A DNA stretch of 64,000 nucleotides from Qipengyuania soli (GCF_015529805.1 NZ_CP064654.1:2728001-2792000); one strand, 5' to 3'. Shown: positions 38,790 to 49,255, counted from the stretch's first letter. Notes: generated by a model from the sequence alone, not told the origin. Numbers and translations: made by a program.

Positions 38790-39254
38790 ATGGACCGCGC
38801 TGACAGGAAATTGCTTACCGCTCTGCAGGAAGATTCGACGCGTTCGCTGGCCGAGCTTGCAGACCTCGCCGCGCTGTCGCCGTCGGCCTGTCACAGGCGG
38901 GTCAAGGCGCTCGAGCAGGCAGGGATTATTTCGGGCTATGGAGCGAGGCTCGATCCGGCCCGCCTCGGCCTCAGCCTGGTGGTGTCGGTCGAGATCACCC
39001 TGATCAGCCAAAGCAGTGAGGCAATGGCTGCGTTCGAGGCGGCGGTGCAGGACTTCGACGATATCCTCGATTGCCACCTGATGTCGGGCGCTGGCGATTA
39101 CCTTCTGCGGGTCGCTGCGCGCGATCTGGAGCAGTTCGATCGAATTCACCGCGAATGCCTGTCGCGGCTTCCGGGCGTTTCCTCGATGCGCTCCAGTTTC
39201 CAGATTCGCAGTATCAAGCGCTGGACTGGCTATCCCGTAGCGCGAGACCTTTGA
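38790..39254 (+). CDS. Lrp/AsnC family transcriptional regulator (likely AldR)
   Basis: A 154-residue regulator with an N-terminal helix-turn-helix (DRKLLTALQEDSTRSLAELADLAALSPSACHRRVKALEQAGII) and a C-terminal RAM ligand domain (AVQDFDDILDCHLMSGAGDYLLRVAARDLEQFDRI). ATG at 38790 gives the normal short N terminus. Divergent transcription from ald suggests it senses alanine and controls ald. Binding-site candidates lie directly upstream. The name AldR is by context only. Confidence 0.92.
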   Translation: MDRADRKLLTALQEDSTRSLAELADLAALSPSACHRRVKALEQAGIISGYGARLDPARLGLSLVVSVEITLISQSSEAMAAFEAAVQDFDDILDCHLMSGAGDYLLRVAARDLEQFDRIHRECLSRLPGVSSMRSSFQIRSIKRWTGYPVARDL

Positions 39255-39433
39255 GGCGGCATCGCTTCAGTGATGCCGAAATCACCCGCATTGCAATTAT
39301 GTTACGAAAAATTCAGGCAAAGGGTTGTTTTCTGAAAGGTGCCGGTTAACCCTGTCCCTCGGGTCGAATGCGGGAGGGGCGGCGTCAGGCCGATATTTCC
39401 GCATGGACTAAACGTTCCTGGGGAGAAAACCTT

Positions 39434-42124
39434 ATGAATTTTAGAGGGAAACAGCCTTCGGCGCGGGCGCTGCTCGTTGCTGCCACGGCGGTTTGGGCGC
39501 TTGCCAGCGCCGACGTCGCGATGGCGCAGGATGCCGGTAGCGATGATACCGCTGCAGCCGAAGAGGATTCCGACGCTCCGGCCATCGTCGTCATTGGTAC
39601 CCGCCGTACTGACCGCAGCGCGGTGAATTCGGCATCGCCGGTCGATGTCATTTCGGCGAGCGAGATCCAGTCGCAGCCGGCCGCGAACATGCTCGACGTC
39701 GTGAAGAACGTCGTGCCGTCGTTCTTCGTGCCGCAGAACACGATTTCGGACGCATCGACCTTCGTGCGCGCGCCGTCGCTGCGCGGCCTTCCGGCCGACA
39801 ACATTCTCGTCATGCTCAACGGCAAGCGTTTCAACCGCTCGGCGCTGGTCCAGGTCTACACCGGCGGCGACACGGCGCTGTCGTTCGGATCGCAGGGCGC
39901 GGACATCTCCTCGATCCCGGCGATTGCCGTGGGCAACCTTCAGGTCCTGCGTGACGGCGCGACCGCGCAATACGGTTCGGATGCCATCGGCGGCGTGCTC
40001 AACTACGGTCTGCGCGACGATACCGGTTTCGAGGCGCAGGCACTCTACGGGCAGCACTATGAAGGCGATGGCGAAACCTGGCAGATTTCCGGCTACGGCG
40101 GGATCGGCCTGGGTGACAACGGTTTCATCTCGGTTGCCGGCGAATATTACGACAGTGAAGGCACCAGCCGCGGTGTCCAGCGCCCTTCGGCAGTGAACTT
40201 TGCCAACCAGTTCCCCAACCTGGCCGACCAGCTACCCAACTATCCGGGCCCGGTACAGATCTGGGGTTCCTCGCCTTCGCACGGCTGGAAGGTCGTGGTG
40301 AACAGCGAATTCGAAGTTTCGCCGCAAGCCACCTTCTACCTGTTCGGCAACTTCGCCAATTCGAAGGCTGACCAGAGCTTCAACTACCGCGAGGCGGTGA
40401 CCACCACGGCCACCCGCTTCAACGGGACATCGTCGTCCACGGGTACGCTTTCCGCAAACTCGGCATTCCGTCATCCGATCTACCTGACGGCATGTCCGGC
40501 GGGCAACGCAACCTGCCCGAGTGGCGGGTTCGTGCGCGACGCCAATGTGTTCAACTTCACCGAGCTCTATCCGGCCGGTTTCACCCCACGCTTCGTTGGC
40601 GAAACCGATCAGGCGATCGGCGTTGCGGGCATCAAGGGCTCACTGGATTCGGGTTTCACCTACGACCTTTCGGGGTCGCTGGCCCGCCAGTCGCTGAACC
40701 TGTCGATGTACAACTCGCTGGCACCTTCATACGGTCCGGCGACGCAGACCGAGTTCCAGTTCGGCAAGCTGATCCAGCGCGAACTCAACCTCAACCTCGA
40801 CATGACCTATCCGCTCGACATGGGCCTTGCGAGCCCGGTCACGTTGTCGTGGGGTGCTGAATTCCGGCGCGAGGAATACGAGGCGACCGAGGGTGATCCG
40901 CAGTCCTACGGTGCCGGCCCATACGCTGTGCAGGACCTCTATGTTCAGACCTCGCCGGGCGTCTATGCCTATGACTCCACCGTAACCATGCCTCCTGCGG
41001 CCAGCGGCTACGGCGGCACCAGCCCGACCTTTGCCGGCACCAGCAGCGAAAAGAGCTGGGGCGTCTACGTGGGTGCAGAAGCCGACCTTACCGATCGCCT
41101 GTCGATGGGTATTGCCGGTCGTTACGAGGACTACGAGAACTTCGGCAGCGCTACGGTCGGCAAGATCAACGCCCTGCTCGAAGTGACCGATGCCGTTTCG
41201 CTGCGCGCGACGGCGGGCACGGGCTTCCACGCTCCCTCGCCCGGCCAGAACAACGTCCAGGTCCTGACCACTACCTTTATCCAGGGCAACCAGGTGCAGG
41301 TGGGTACCTATCCGGTGACGAGCGACATTGCCCAGTTCTACGGGGCAACTACCCTCGGACCGGAAGAATCGACCAACTTCGGTGCCGGTATCGTCATCAA
41401 GCCGTCGAACAACTTCACGCTCACGGCAGATGGTTATTCGATCAAGGTGCGCGACCGTATCGGTATCTCGCAGACCTTCACGGTGAGCGCAGCCGACATC
41501 GTCGCCCTGCCTTCGCTTGCCGGTGTGGGTGAAGGCGGATCGGTCCAGTACTTCACCAACGGCTTCGATACGCTCACCCGCGGTATCGACGTCGTGGGTA
41601 CCTATCGTACCGGCCTTGGCGACGGCTCGCTCAACCTCACGCTCGCGTACAACTACAACAAGAGCAAGGTGACGAACTTCGACCCGGGTGTGATCGGACC
41701 GACGCAGCTGATCGACATCAAATACCTTGCGCCAAACCACCGGGCGACCTTCTCGGCCAACTGGGAAATCGGCGATTTCGCGATCAATTTCCGTGAGAGC
41801 TATTACGGCGAATGGCGCGATTCCAACGACTATCCCATTCGTGAAGGCAATCTCTCGACCGGAGCGATCATCGATGGCCAGCACTTCGGTGCCAAGTTCA
41901 TCACCGATCTCGACGTGAGCTACACCTTCGCGGACAAGTACACGCTGACGGTGGGTGCGAACAATCTGTTCGATACTTATCCCGACAAGATCGCAGCCAC
42001 GGTGAACAATCCGATCTACGATCTGACGGGCAGCATCTCGAACGGATCTATCTATCCGCGTCCGGGCGGGCCTTTCGGCCTCAACGGCGGGTACTGGTAC
42101 GCTCGTATCCGCGTGAAATACTGA
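39434..42124 (+). CDS. TonB-dependent receptor 1
   Basis: An 896-residue outer-membrane active transporter. Signal peptide to about residue 31 (AMAQD), then a TonB-box-like stretch (APAIVVIGTRR), a plug domain (SPVDVISASEIQSQPAANML...LRGLPADNILVMLNGKRFNRSALV) and a 22-strand-type barrel ending in aromatic Tyr (YARIRVKY). GGGAG precedes the ATG at 39434. The ligand is unknown. It is followed by a terminator-like hairpin and a second, only distantly related receptor. Proximity to alanine and peptide-handling genes hints at peptide or amino-acid derived substrates, without proof. Confidence 0.95.
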   Translation: MNFRGKQPSARALLVAATAVWALASADVAMAQDAGSDDTAAAEEDSDAPAIVVIGTRRTDRSAVNSASPVDVISASEIQSQPAANMLDVVKNVVPSFFVPQNTISDASTFVRAPSLRGLPADNILVMLNGKRFNRSALVQVYTGGDTALSFGSQGADISSIPAIAVGNLQVLRDGATAQYGSDAIGGVLNYGLRDDTGFEAQALYGQHYEGDGETWQISGYGGIGLGDNGFISVAGEYYDSEGTSRGVQRPSAVNFANQFPNLADQLPNYPGPVQIWGSSPSHGWKVVVNSEFEVSPQATFYLFGNFANSKADQSFNYREAVTTTATRFNGTSSSTGTLSANSAFRHPIYLTACPAGNATCPSGGFVRDANVFNFTELYPAGFTPRFVGETDQAIGVAGIKGSLDSGFTYDLSGSLARQSLNLSMYNSLAPSYGPATQTEFQFGKLIQRELNLNLDMTYPLDMGLASPVTLSWGAEFRREEYEATEGDPQSYGAGPYAVQDLYVQTSPGVYAYDSTVTMPPAASGYGGTSPTFAGTSSEKSWGVYVGAEADLTDRLSMGIAGRYEDYENFGSATVGKINALLEVTDAVSLRATAGTGFHAPSPGQNNVQVLTTTFIQGNQVQVGTYPVTSDIAQFYGATTLGPEESTNFGAGIVIKPSNNFTLTADGYSIKVRDRIGISQTFTVSAADIVALPSLAGVGEGGSVQYFTNGFDTLTRGIDVVGTYRTGLGDGSLNLTLAYNYNKSKVTNFDPGVIGPTQLIDIKYLAPNHRATFSANWEIGDFAINFRESYYGEWRDSNDYPIREGNLSTGAIIDGQHFGAKFITDLDVSYTFADKYTLTVGANNLFDTYPDKIAATVNNPIYDLTGSISNGSIYPRPGGPFGLNGGYWYARIRVKY

Positions 42125-42151
42125 TCGCGCGATACATTGCTAAGCGATGCG

Positions 42152-42177
42152 GACGGGGGGACGAGAGTCTCCCCGTC
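42152..42177 (+). terminator. Hairpin downstream of TonB-dependent receptor 1
   Basis: A 10-bp stem (GACGGGGGGA with TCTCCCCGTC, one wobble) and six-base loop 28 bases after the stop, followed by TTGCATTATACTG, which is AT-rich but not a pure T-run. The remaining 215 bases before the next receptor are AT-rich and hold no supported gene; they must carry its promoter. Confidence 0.6.
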
Positions 42178-42392
42178 TTGCATTATACTGATAGAATTTT
42201 GGCTTATACATGCAGCGTGCGAGCTTGATCGCCAATAGCTGGGCTAAATACTTCCAATTCTCTCCACACCCGCCATGTGGTGCAATTGTAACAGGGGCGC
42301 AACATTACGCTATGCCCGTAAAATAACCTTTTGCCGAAATCCGATTTGGAGCGATCATTTGATCCTTGCAACATGACAAGGACACAGTTCTT

Positions 42393-45272
42393 ATGCGTCG
42401 TTCTTTCCTTCTTGCTTCGAGCGGCTTTGCCCTCGCAGTCAGCGCAACCACGCCCGCTTGGGCCCAGGAAGTAACGTCCGGAGGCGCGGAAGCGGCGGAA
42501 GCCACTCCGGGAGCACCGATCATCGTCACTGGTTCGCGCATTCGCCGCGACCCGCTCGACAACCCCTCACCCGTCATTTCCCTCGACGATGCAGCGCTGG
42601 AGCAGACCGGTCTTTCATCGGTTGCGGACATCCTCCAGCGCCTCCCCAGCGCTGCCGGCGGCCTGAACACCAAGGTCAACAACTCGGGTAACATCGGCAA
42701 CCCGCAGGATGGTGGCGGCGTCGGTGCAGGTACGGCTGAAATCGACCTGCGCTACCTGCTGGCCAAGCGTACCCTGGTCCTCGTCGACGGCATGCGCTAC
42801 GTGCCCGCCACTGCAGCCAGCGGCATTCCCTCGACGATCGACTTGAACTCGATTCCGCAGAGCATGATCCAGCGGATCGAAGTGCTGCAGTCGGGCCAGT
42901 CCCCGCTTTACGGCTCTGACGCCATCGCCGGGGTCGTCAACATCATCACCAAGCAGCAACAGGATGGCCTGCAGGCCTCGGCCAAGTATGGCCAGTACCT
43001 CAAGTACAACGATGGCGAGACGCTTGACCTGTCACTGAGCTACGGTGCCAGCGGCGAGCGTGTTTCGGTCGCAGCCGGCATCGATTACGTCGACCAGAAG
43101 CAGGTCCGCACCGCCAATCGCGAACTGACCCAGTTCCCTAACCCGGGCCAGACCAGTTGCACCGATCCGATCGGCGGCTGTTCGTCTGGCACGCTCGGCG
43201 GGCGCATTGCGTTCAACCCGGGCAACCCGTCGCTTCCCGCAGGTGGCAGCGTCACCGTGCGCAGTTTCCCGCTGACCACGCGCGGCGTCTACGACCCGAC
43301 GCTTGTCGGCGGCGACTTCAAGGCCTTCACAAGCGCCGATCGCTTCAACTTCGCGCCCTTCAACCTGCTGCTGACGCCTTCGGAGCGTTACGGCGCGTGG
43401 CTGAGCGCCAAGGCGGAGCTGACCGACACGATCAACCTGCGCACGAGGATGGTCTACAACCGCCGCAACTCGAAGAACCAGGCAGCATTCCTGCCGCTGT
43501 TCCTCGGGCCCGATGCGGGTAACGGCAACCTCCTCGACACCGTGTCGATCGACGTGACCAACCCGTACAACCCCTTCGGCATCACGCTCAATTCGGGTAC
43601 CGACGGAAACCCGGCGACCTACAGCTTTATTGGCCGCCGACTGGTTGAAAATGGCCAGCGCACCTACACCCAGAAGGTCGACACTTGGACTGTGGCGGCG
43701 ACGCTCGACGGACGCCTCGGCGCAAACTTCTACTGGGACGTGAATGCTGTCCTGGGCTGGAACGATGCGCACCAGCTGTTCACGGGTAACGTCAACGCCG
43801 CCAAGGTGGCGCAGGCGCTCGGCCCGGTCGCCAACTGCACCGGCGACTGCGTGCCGCTGAACATCTTCGGCGGTGCCGGGTCGATCACGCAGGACATGCT
43901 CAACTTCATCTCGTTCGACGAGAGGTCGAAGAGCGACCAGCGCCTCCAGGACTACACGGCGAACCTCTCGGGTGACCTCTTCGAACTGCCAGGCGGCATG
44001 GTCGGAATTGCGGTCGGCTACGAGCATCGCCACCAGAGCGGTTCGTTCACCCCCGATCCGATCATCCAGGCCGGGCTTGGTGCCGACATCCCGGCGCAGG
44101 CTGCGTCGGGCAGCTACAACACCAACGAGTTCTACGGCGAGTTGCGGGTGCCGCTGCTCAAGGAGACGCCGTTCTTCGAACTGCTCGAACTTGACGGTGC
44201 GGTCCGGTACGCGGACTATTCGACCGGGTTCAGCAACACCAGCTTCACCGGCACGCTGCTGTGGAAGCCGGTGCCCGACATCCTGTTGCGCGGATCCTAT
44301 GCCGAAGGCTTCAGGGCCCCGGCGCTCGGCGAACTCTTCGGTGCGCAGTCGCGTGCCGACGCGCCGATCGACGATCCCTGCACCAACGTGGCCGGATCGC
44401 CTTGGCAGACCGACACCACTGTGCGCCAGAACTGTATCGCCAACGGGGTACCCTCGGATGGCAGCTATAACGAGCCCAATGGTGGCCAGCTCCCCACGCT
44501 GACCGGTGGCAACTCGGCGTTGAATCCCGAAACCTCCGAGACCTGGCTGGTCGGTGCAGTATACAGCCCCGACTGGGCGCGCGGCGGAGCGTTGCAGGAC
44601 CTGAGCCTCGAGGTGAACTATTACGACATCACCGTCGACGGGGCGATCGCCGCGATCAATCCGCAGGTCACGCTGGCACGTTGCGCATCGCTCGGCGACG
44701 CACTGGCCTGCGACAATGTGACGCGTACCGCCAGCGGTCGCATCGCCAGCATCCAAGGTCTGCTGCAGAACATCGGCAAGATCGAGACAAGCGGGTACGA
44801 TGCCACCTTCAATGCCCGAACCAGCGAAGGCGGTGCCGGAAGCTTCGGCCTCTCGGTCAATGCCAATCTGCTGACCAAGTACAAGGAAACGCTCCCGACC
44901 GCAGGCGGATCGGCGACGGTGGACTATCGCGGTACGACCCGCGGCTTCCCCGACCAGTCGTATCCGAAGTTCAAGGCGACGAGCGTCCTTTCCTGGTCGC
45001 TTGGCGGCTTCGATGCGGCGTTCACCGGCCGGTACATATCCAAGGTGACCGAAGCAGACGGCAAGGAAATGAACTCGCGGTTCTACACCGACATGCAGTT
45101 GGCCTTCACGCCCAGCTTCATGAACGATTCCTTCCGCTTCACGGTCGGCATCCTGAACCTGTTCGACAAGGATCCGCCGGCTTGCTTCAGCTGCACGGGT
45201 CCGAATTACGACCCGACGACCTACGACATCCCGGGTCGCTTCGGATACGTCCAGCTGAACTACAAGATGTGA
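42393..45272 (+). CDS. TonB-dependent receptor 2
   Basis: A 959-residue receptor with a signal peptide (ending PAWAQE), TonB-box/plug start (APIIVTGSRIRRDPLDNPSPV) and a long barrel. The extracellular loops carry several close cysteine pairs (CTDPIGGC, CTGDC, CIAN with an earlier Cys, CFSC), suggesting disulfide-stabilised loops. It ends QLNYKM rather than in the usual aromatic residue. The GSRIRR opening is typical of the very long receptors common in sphingomonads. ATG at 42393 is used; AAGGA lies ten bases upstream. Confidence 0.94.
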   Translation: MRRSFLLASSGFALAVSATTPAWAQEVTSGGAEAAEATPGAPIIVTGSRIRRDPLDNPSPVISLDDAALEQTGLSSVADILQRLPSAAGGLNTKVNNSGNIGNPQDGGGVGAGTAEIDLRYLLAKRTLVLVDGMRYVPATAASGIPSTIDLNSIPQSMIQRIEVLQSGQSPLYGSDAIAGVVNIITKQQQDGLQASAKYGQYLKYNDGETLDLSLSYGASGERVSVAAGIDYVDQKQVRTANRELTQFPNPGQTSCTDPIGGCSSGTLGGRIAFNPGNPSLPAGGSVTVRSFPLTTRGVYDPTLVGGDFKAFTSADRFNFAPFNLLLTPSERYGAWLSAKAELTDTINLRTRMVYNRRNSKNQAAFLPLFLGPDAGNGNLLDTVSIDVTNPYNPFGITLNSGTDGNPATYSFIGRRLVENGQRTYTQKVDTWTVAATLDGRLGANFYWDVNAVLGWNDAHQLFTGNVNAAKVAQALGPVANCTGDCVPLNIFGGAGSITQDMLNFISFDERSKSDQRLQDYTANLSGDLFELPGGMVGIAVGYEHRHQSGSFTPDPIIQAGLGADIPAQAASGSYNTNEFYGELRVPLLKETPFFELLELDGAVRYADYSTGFSNTSFTGTLLWKPVPDILLRGSYAEGFRAPALGELFGAQSRADAPIDDPCTNVAGSPWQTDTTVRQNCIANGVPSDGSYNEPNGGQLPTLTGGNSALNPETSETWLVGAVYSPDWARGGALQDLSLEVNYYDITVDGAIAAINPQVTLARCASLGDALACDNVTRTASGRIASIQGLLQNIGKIETSGYDATFNARTSEGGAGSFGLSVNANLLTKYKETLPTAGGSATVDYRGTTRGFPDQSYPKFKATSVLSWSLGGFDAAFTGRYISKVTEADGKEMNSRFYTDMQLAFTPSFMNDSFRFTVGILNLFDKDPPACFSCTGPNYDPTTYDIPGRFGYVQLNYKM

Positions 45273-45280
45273 TGCAAATG

Positions 45281-45311
45281 GAGGGGCAGGCGGTGCGCTT
45301 GCCCCTCTTTT
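45281..45311 (+). terminator. Rho-independent terminator of TonB-dependent receptor 2
   Basis: Stem GAGGGGCA with TGCCCCTC (8 bp) directly after the receptor stop, followed by TTTTGTTG. It lies between convergent genes. Confidence 0.85.
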
Positions 45312-45342
45312 GTTGCCTGCGCCCTGTGTGAATGAGGGCCGG

Positions 45343-46878
45343 CTACTGGATTGCCCAGCTTGCTCTGACCTCTGGCCCGCGCCCCGTTTCCACTCTGACG
45401 CTCACACCAGACTTTGCAAGTTGCTCGCCAATCGGGTTCGCGTCACGATCAGCGCCCGAGAGTACCACGGTGTTTCCCGTCCGCCGGGCTGCCCAAGCGA
45501 TCAGGGCCAGGGCCTTTGCGCCATCCTCGTCTGGAGTGCCGTCCTCAAATGTGATGCTGGGAAGCGTAAGCGACGGTGGCCGCAGCAACACCGTCCATCC
45601 CGGCACGTCGGACGACACCCGTCGCTCCAGTTCGCGATATCCTCCAAGCGTCAGGCCGGGCAATTGCCTTGCCGTAGCCATGACCCGCCGGTTCTCGCGG
45701 TCGATCATCACTTCATCCCGACCGATGCCAGCGACGAGTGCCATGCGATCGCCGAGGCCGCTAATCTGCCGCTCGTTGGCCTCTGCCTGCTCTTTCGCCC
45801 GGGCCTGCGCCAAGGCGGCCTGCTCCGCAGCGCCCGGGTCGGTGCCGACACGGTACTGGTCGATATTCACCGCGACCGGGGTGCCGAGCCGTTCTTCCAA
45901 ACGCTTGGCGATCTCGGTATTCGCATTGGTGCGGAATTCGGGAGTGAAGACGCTGGCGGTCACGTTGACCGGGTCGGTGTCCCAGCTCACGACAGGCTGG
46001 TCCACCCGCGCTTTCGCGCCGAACGCTGCCTTTACCTCCTGGTTGACCACGCGCTGGCCGTTGGCCTCCCAGGCGATTGTCCGCAGAGAAAAACCGAGCG
46101 GTATTGCGAGCGCGATGAACACGGCCACGATGGCCAGCGACTGCACGCGGCTCTGGCGTTCCGAAAGGCCCGAACGATAGCCATAGAATCGCGCCATGAC
46201 GGCCGCCGTCAGGGCGATGGTGACGAAGTTGGTCACGAACAATCCGAGTGCCCCGAAGAACACCGTCCAGTTCATGGTCGCAAGGCCGAAGCCGACCACA
46301 GCCAGCGGCGGCATCAATGCGGTAGCAATCGCCACGCCGACGATCGTACCCTCGCGCCCGCGAATGACGGCATAGCCGCCAGCCAGGGCCGAAAAGAGCG
46401 CCACCAGCAGGTCGAAGAGATTGGGTCGCGTACGTGCGGCAATCTCGCTCGTCACCGTCTGCAGGGGCGAAGATACGACGATGAGCGCGCAGAACAGGAC
46501 GGCAAGTCCACAACCGACAGCCAGAGCCCTGGCGCAGCGGCGCAACCACTGGGCGTCGCCGGTAGCGAGGGCGAAGCCCGTGCCGATAATTGGATTCATC
46601 AGCGGCGACAAGAGCATGGCGCCGATGACCACCGCCGGTGAGGAAAGCAGCAGGCCGAGGATGGCGATGCCTGCCGACATCGCGATCATGAAGACATAGC
46701 GTGTCGTCAGCAGGGATTCGTCCCTGACGCGGGCGATGGTTTCGGCGTGGTTGGTCTGGCCCACCACTTCCTCTTGCCACCAGGCGCGCATTTCCGCGAA
46801 GGCGCGGAGGATCGTGTACTTGCTGATCGGCCCGCGTTTCGGACTGTCGTTTCCAGCCGCCGCTGCAACGTCGGTCAT
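45343..46878 (-). CDS. DUF389 family inner-membrane protein
   Basis: A 511-residue protein with a cytosolic N terminus, six or so membrane helices (about residues 60-290) containing the DUF389 core (AMLLSPLMNPIIGTGFALATGD, VGVAIATALMPPLAVVGFGLA) and a C-terminal soluble domain of about 200 residues. Function of the family is unknown. GAGGGGG lies upstream of the ATG at 46878. It follows ftsK by 34 bases on the same strand. The C-terminal domain includes a helical Ala/Glu/Gln-rich region (AALAQARAKEQAEANERQ). Confidence 0.9.
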   Translation of the reverse strand: MTDVAAAAGNDSPKRGPISKYTILRAFAEMRAWWQEEVVGQTNHAETIARVRDESLLTTRYVFMIAMSAGIAILGLLLSSPAVVIGAMLLSPLMNPIIGTGFALATGDAQWLRRCARALAVGCGLAVLFCALIVVSSPLQTVTSEIAARTRPNLFDLLVALFSALAGGYAVIRGREGTIVGVAIATALMPPLAVVGFGLATMNWTVFFGALGLFVTNFVTIALTAAVMARFYGYRSGLSERQSRVQSLAIVAVFIALAIPLGFSLRTIAWEANGQRVVNQEVKAAFGAKARVDQPVVSWDTDPVNVTASVFTPEFRTNANTEIAKRLEERLGTPVAVNIDQYRVGTDPGAAEQAALAQARAKEQAEANERQISGLGDRMALVAGIGRDEVMIDRENRRVMATARQLPGLTLGGYRELERRVSSDVPGWTVLLRPPSLTLPSITFEDGTPDEDGAKALALIAWAARRTGNTVVLSGADRDANPIGEQLAKSGVSVRVETGRGPEVRASWAIQ

Positions 46879-46912
46879 GCCCACCCCCTCATTTTCTAGG
46901 TCTGGCCGGTTG

Positions 46913-49255
46913 CTAGATCGGATTGCCGTCGCGGTCGCGGAATATCTCGCGTCGCCCGACGTGGTTGGCGGGCCCGACAAGGCCGTCGCCCTCCATCCGC
47001 TCGATCCACTTGGCCGCCGTGTTGTAGCCTACCCCCATCTGGCGCTGGAGCCATGAGCCAGAGGCCTTCTGGTTTTCGAACACGATCTGGCAGGCCTGGC
47101 GGTATTTGCGTTCTTCCGGATTGTCGGAGGCGGTGAACTCGTCCTCGAAGCTGAAGCCGAAGCCTTCTTCCGGCTCCTCGGTGACCGCATCGACATAATC
47201 GGGCTTGCCCTGCGCGCGCCAATGGTCGGCGACCTTCTCGACCTCTTCATCGGAAACGAAGGGCCCGTGGACGCGGATCATGGCGCCGGTGTTGGGCTTG
47301 TAGAGCATGTCCCCCTTGCCCAACAGCTGTTCGGCGCCCTGTTCGCCAAGGATGGTGCGGCTGTCGATACGGCTCGTCACCTTGAAGCTGATGCGGGTCG
47401 GCAGGTTCGCCTTGATGACGCCGGTAATAACGTCGACCGAGGGACGCTGCGTTGCCATGATCAGGTGGATCCCCGCAGCACGCGACTTCTGTGACAGGCG
47501 CTGGATCAAAACTTCGATTTCCTTGCCGACGGTGACCATGAGGTCGGCAAGCTCGTCGACGATCAGCACGATCAGCGGCAGCGGTTCGTAATCGAGCTGC
47601 TCTTCCTCGTAGATCTCCTCGCCCGTCTCGGGGTCGAAGCCGGTCTGGACGCGGCGGCCCAGCGGCTTGCCCTTGGCGATGGCGGTTTTGATCTTCTCGT
47701 TGAAGCCGGCGATGTTGCGCGAATTGACGCTGCTCATCATGCGATAGCGGCGCTCCATCTCCTCGACTGCCCACTTCAAGGCGCGCACCGACTTCGCGGG
47801 TTCGGTCACCACCGGGCTGAGCAGGTGGGGAATATCGTCGTAGGTCTTCAGTTCGAGCACCTTGGGATCGATCAGGATCAGGCGGCACTCTTCGGGCGTG
47901 AAGCGATAGAGCAGCGAGAGCAGGATTGTGTTCAAGCCGACCGACTTGCCCGACCCGGTCGTACCGGCGACGAGAAGGTGGGGCATGGCGGCAAGGTCGG
48001 CGACGATCGGCTCGCCGGCGATGTCCTTGCCCAGGATCATCGGCAGGCTGCCCTTGCTGTCGACGAAGGCGGCGCTGGCCGCGAGTTGCTTGTAACTGAC
48101 CATCTGGCGGTCGGCATTGGGCAGTTCGATGCCGATCACGGTCTTGCCCGGAATCGGCGAGACGCGGGCCGAGATCGCACTCATGTTGCGGGCGATATCC
48201 TCGGCAAGACCGACCACGCGACTGGCCTTGATGCCGGGGGCAGGCTCCAGCTCGTACATGGTGACCACCGGGCCGGCGCGGACAGCAGTGATCTCGCCTT
48301 TGACGTTGAAGTCGTCGAGCACGTTCTCCAGCAGGCGCGCGTTGCGCTCCAGCGCCATCTTGTCGAGCTTGGGCGCGGAATTTTCCGGCATGTCGTCGAG
48401 CAGGTCGAGGCTGGGCAGCTGGAAATTGGCGAACATGTCGCGCTGCTTGGCCTTGGCCGGACGGGGGCTGGCGGGCGCGGGGGCCGGGTCGGCAATTTCG
48501 GGGGCGCGGCGGGCCGTGACGGGGGCGTCTTCGTTATCCTCCTCGTCATCCGAAAGCAGCGCAGGCTTGGCCCGCTTCGCCTTCTTCGGGACCAGCGGCA
48601 GGTCGATGTCGGAGATATGCGGCCGCTGCTTGACGAAGTCGGGCAGGGTCAGGAACTGCACCCAGTCGATGGCGAAGACGCGGGTAACGAGGGCAATTCC
48701 CCCTCCCAACGCGACGAGAGCAAGCGCAAGGACGACCCAGCCAGAGGCCGCTTCGCCGAAGCGGTCCCCGACCGCCTCGATGCCAAGCGCACCCAATTGC
48801 CCGAACAGTCCGCCGAGACCCGCAGGCAGGCTGCCGGTCGCCGCATCGAAGACGAGAGCGAGGATCGTGCCGAGCAGGACCATGGCCGCAAGGAGCATGG
48901 CGAAAGGCCCCCACCAGCGGCCCGGCGTTTCTTCCTCGTCCTCGTGCTCTACGCCGGTCCACAGGCGGCGGGCGGAAATGTACAGCAGCGGCAGCAATAG
49001 TATGGCGGGCAGGCCGAAGTAGTTGAGGACGCGCTCTGCGCCCCAGGCGCCACTCGCACCCATCCAGTTGCGGATGTCGGTACCGGCAGCCGCAGTGGAA
49101 GGGCTGGGGTCGGTCTGCGTATAGCTTGCCATTGCCAGCGTGAGGAAAAGCAGCAGGGCGAATAGCAGCCCCGCGCCAGCCATGTGAGTGGCACGGCGAA
49201 AGCTGCGGCGGAATGCCGCCCGCCAATCGGGTCCTGCGCCTGCGCGCGAAGCCAT
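46913..49255 (-). CDS. ftsK: DNA translocase FtsK
   Basis: A 780-residue septal DNA pump for chromosome segregation. Four N-terminal membrane helices lie within residues 1-200. A short acidic/proline linker (SDDEEDNEDAPV...PAPAPASPRP) leads to the alpha and beta motor domains with Walker A Lys437 (AGTTGSGKS) and Walker B (LIVLIVDELADLM). The C-terminal gamma winged-helix domain (QMGVGYNTAAKWIERMEGDGLV) should read KOPS sites. The linker is short compared with E. coli FtsK, as usual in alphaproteobacteria. ATG at 49255 has AGGGGA upstream. Confidence 0.97.
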   Translation of the reverse strand: MASRAGAGPDWRAAFRRSFRRATHMAGAGLLFALLLFLTLAMASYTQTDPSPSTAAAGTDIRNWMGASGAWGAERVLNYFGLPAILLLPLLYISARRLWTGVEHEDEEETPGRWWGPFAMLLAAMVLLGTILALVFDAATGSLPAGLGGLFGQLGALGIEAVGDRFGEAASGWVVLALALVALGGGIALVTRVFAIDWVQFLTLPDFVKQRPHISDIDLPLVPKKAKRAKPALLSDDEEDNEDAPVTARRAPEIADPAPAPASPRPAKAKQRDMFANFQLPSLDLLDDMPENSAPKLDKMALERNARLLENVLDDFNVKGEITAVRAGPVVTMYELEPAPGIKASRVVGLAEDIARNMSAISARVSPIPGKTVIGIELPNADRQMVSYKQLAASAAFVDSKGSLPMILGKDIAGEPIVADLAAMPHLLVAGTTGSGKSVGLNTILLSLLYRFTPEECRLILIDPKVLELKTYDDIPHLLSPVVTEPAKSVRALKWAVEEMERRYRMMSSVNSRNIAGFNEKIKTAIAKGKPLGRRVQTGFDPETGEEIYEEEQLDYEPLPLIVLIVDELADLMVTVGKEIEVLIQRLSQKSRAAGIHLIMATQRPSVDVITGVIKANLPTRISFKVTSRIDSRTILGEQGAEQLLGKGDMLYKPNTGAMIRVHGPFVSDEEVEKVADHWRAQGKPDYVDAVTEEPEEGFGFSFEDEFTASDNPEERKYRQACQIVFENQKASGSWLQRQMGVGYNTAAKWIERMEGDGLVGPANHVGRREIFRDRDGNPI

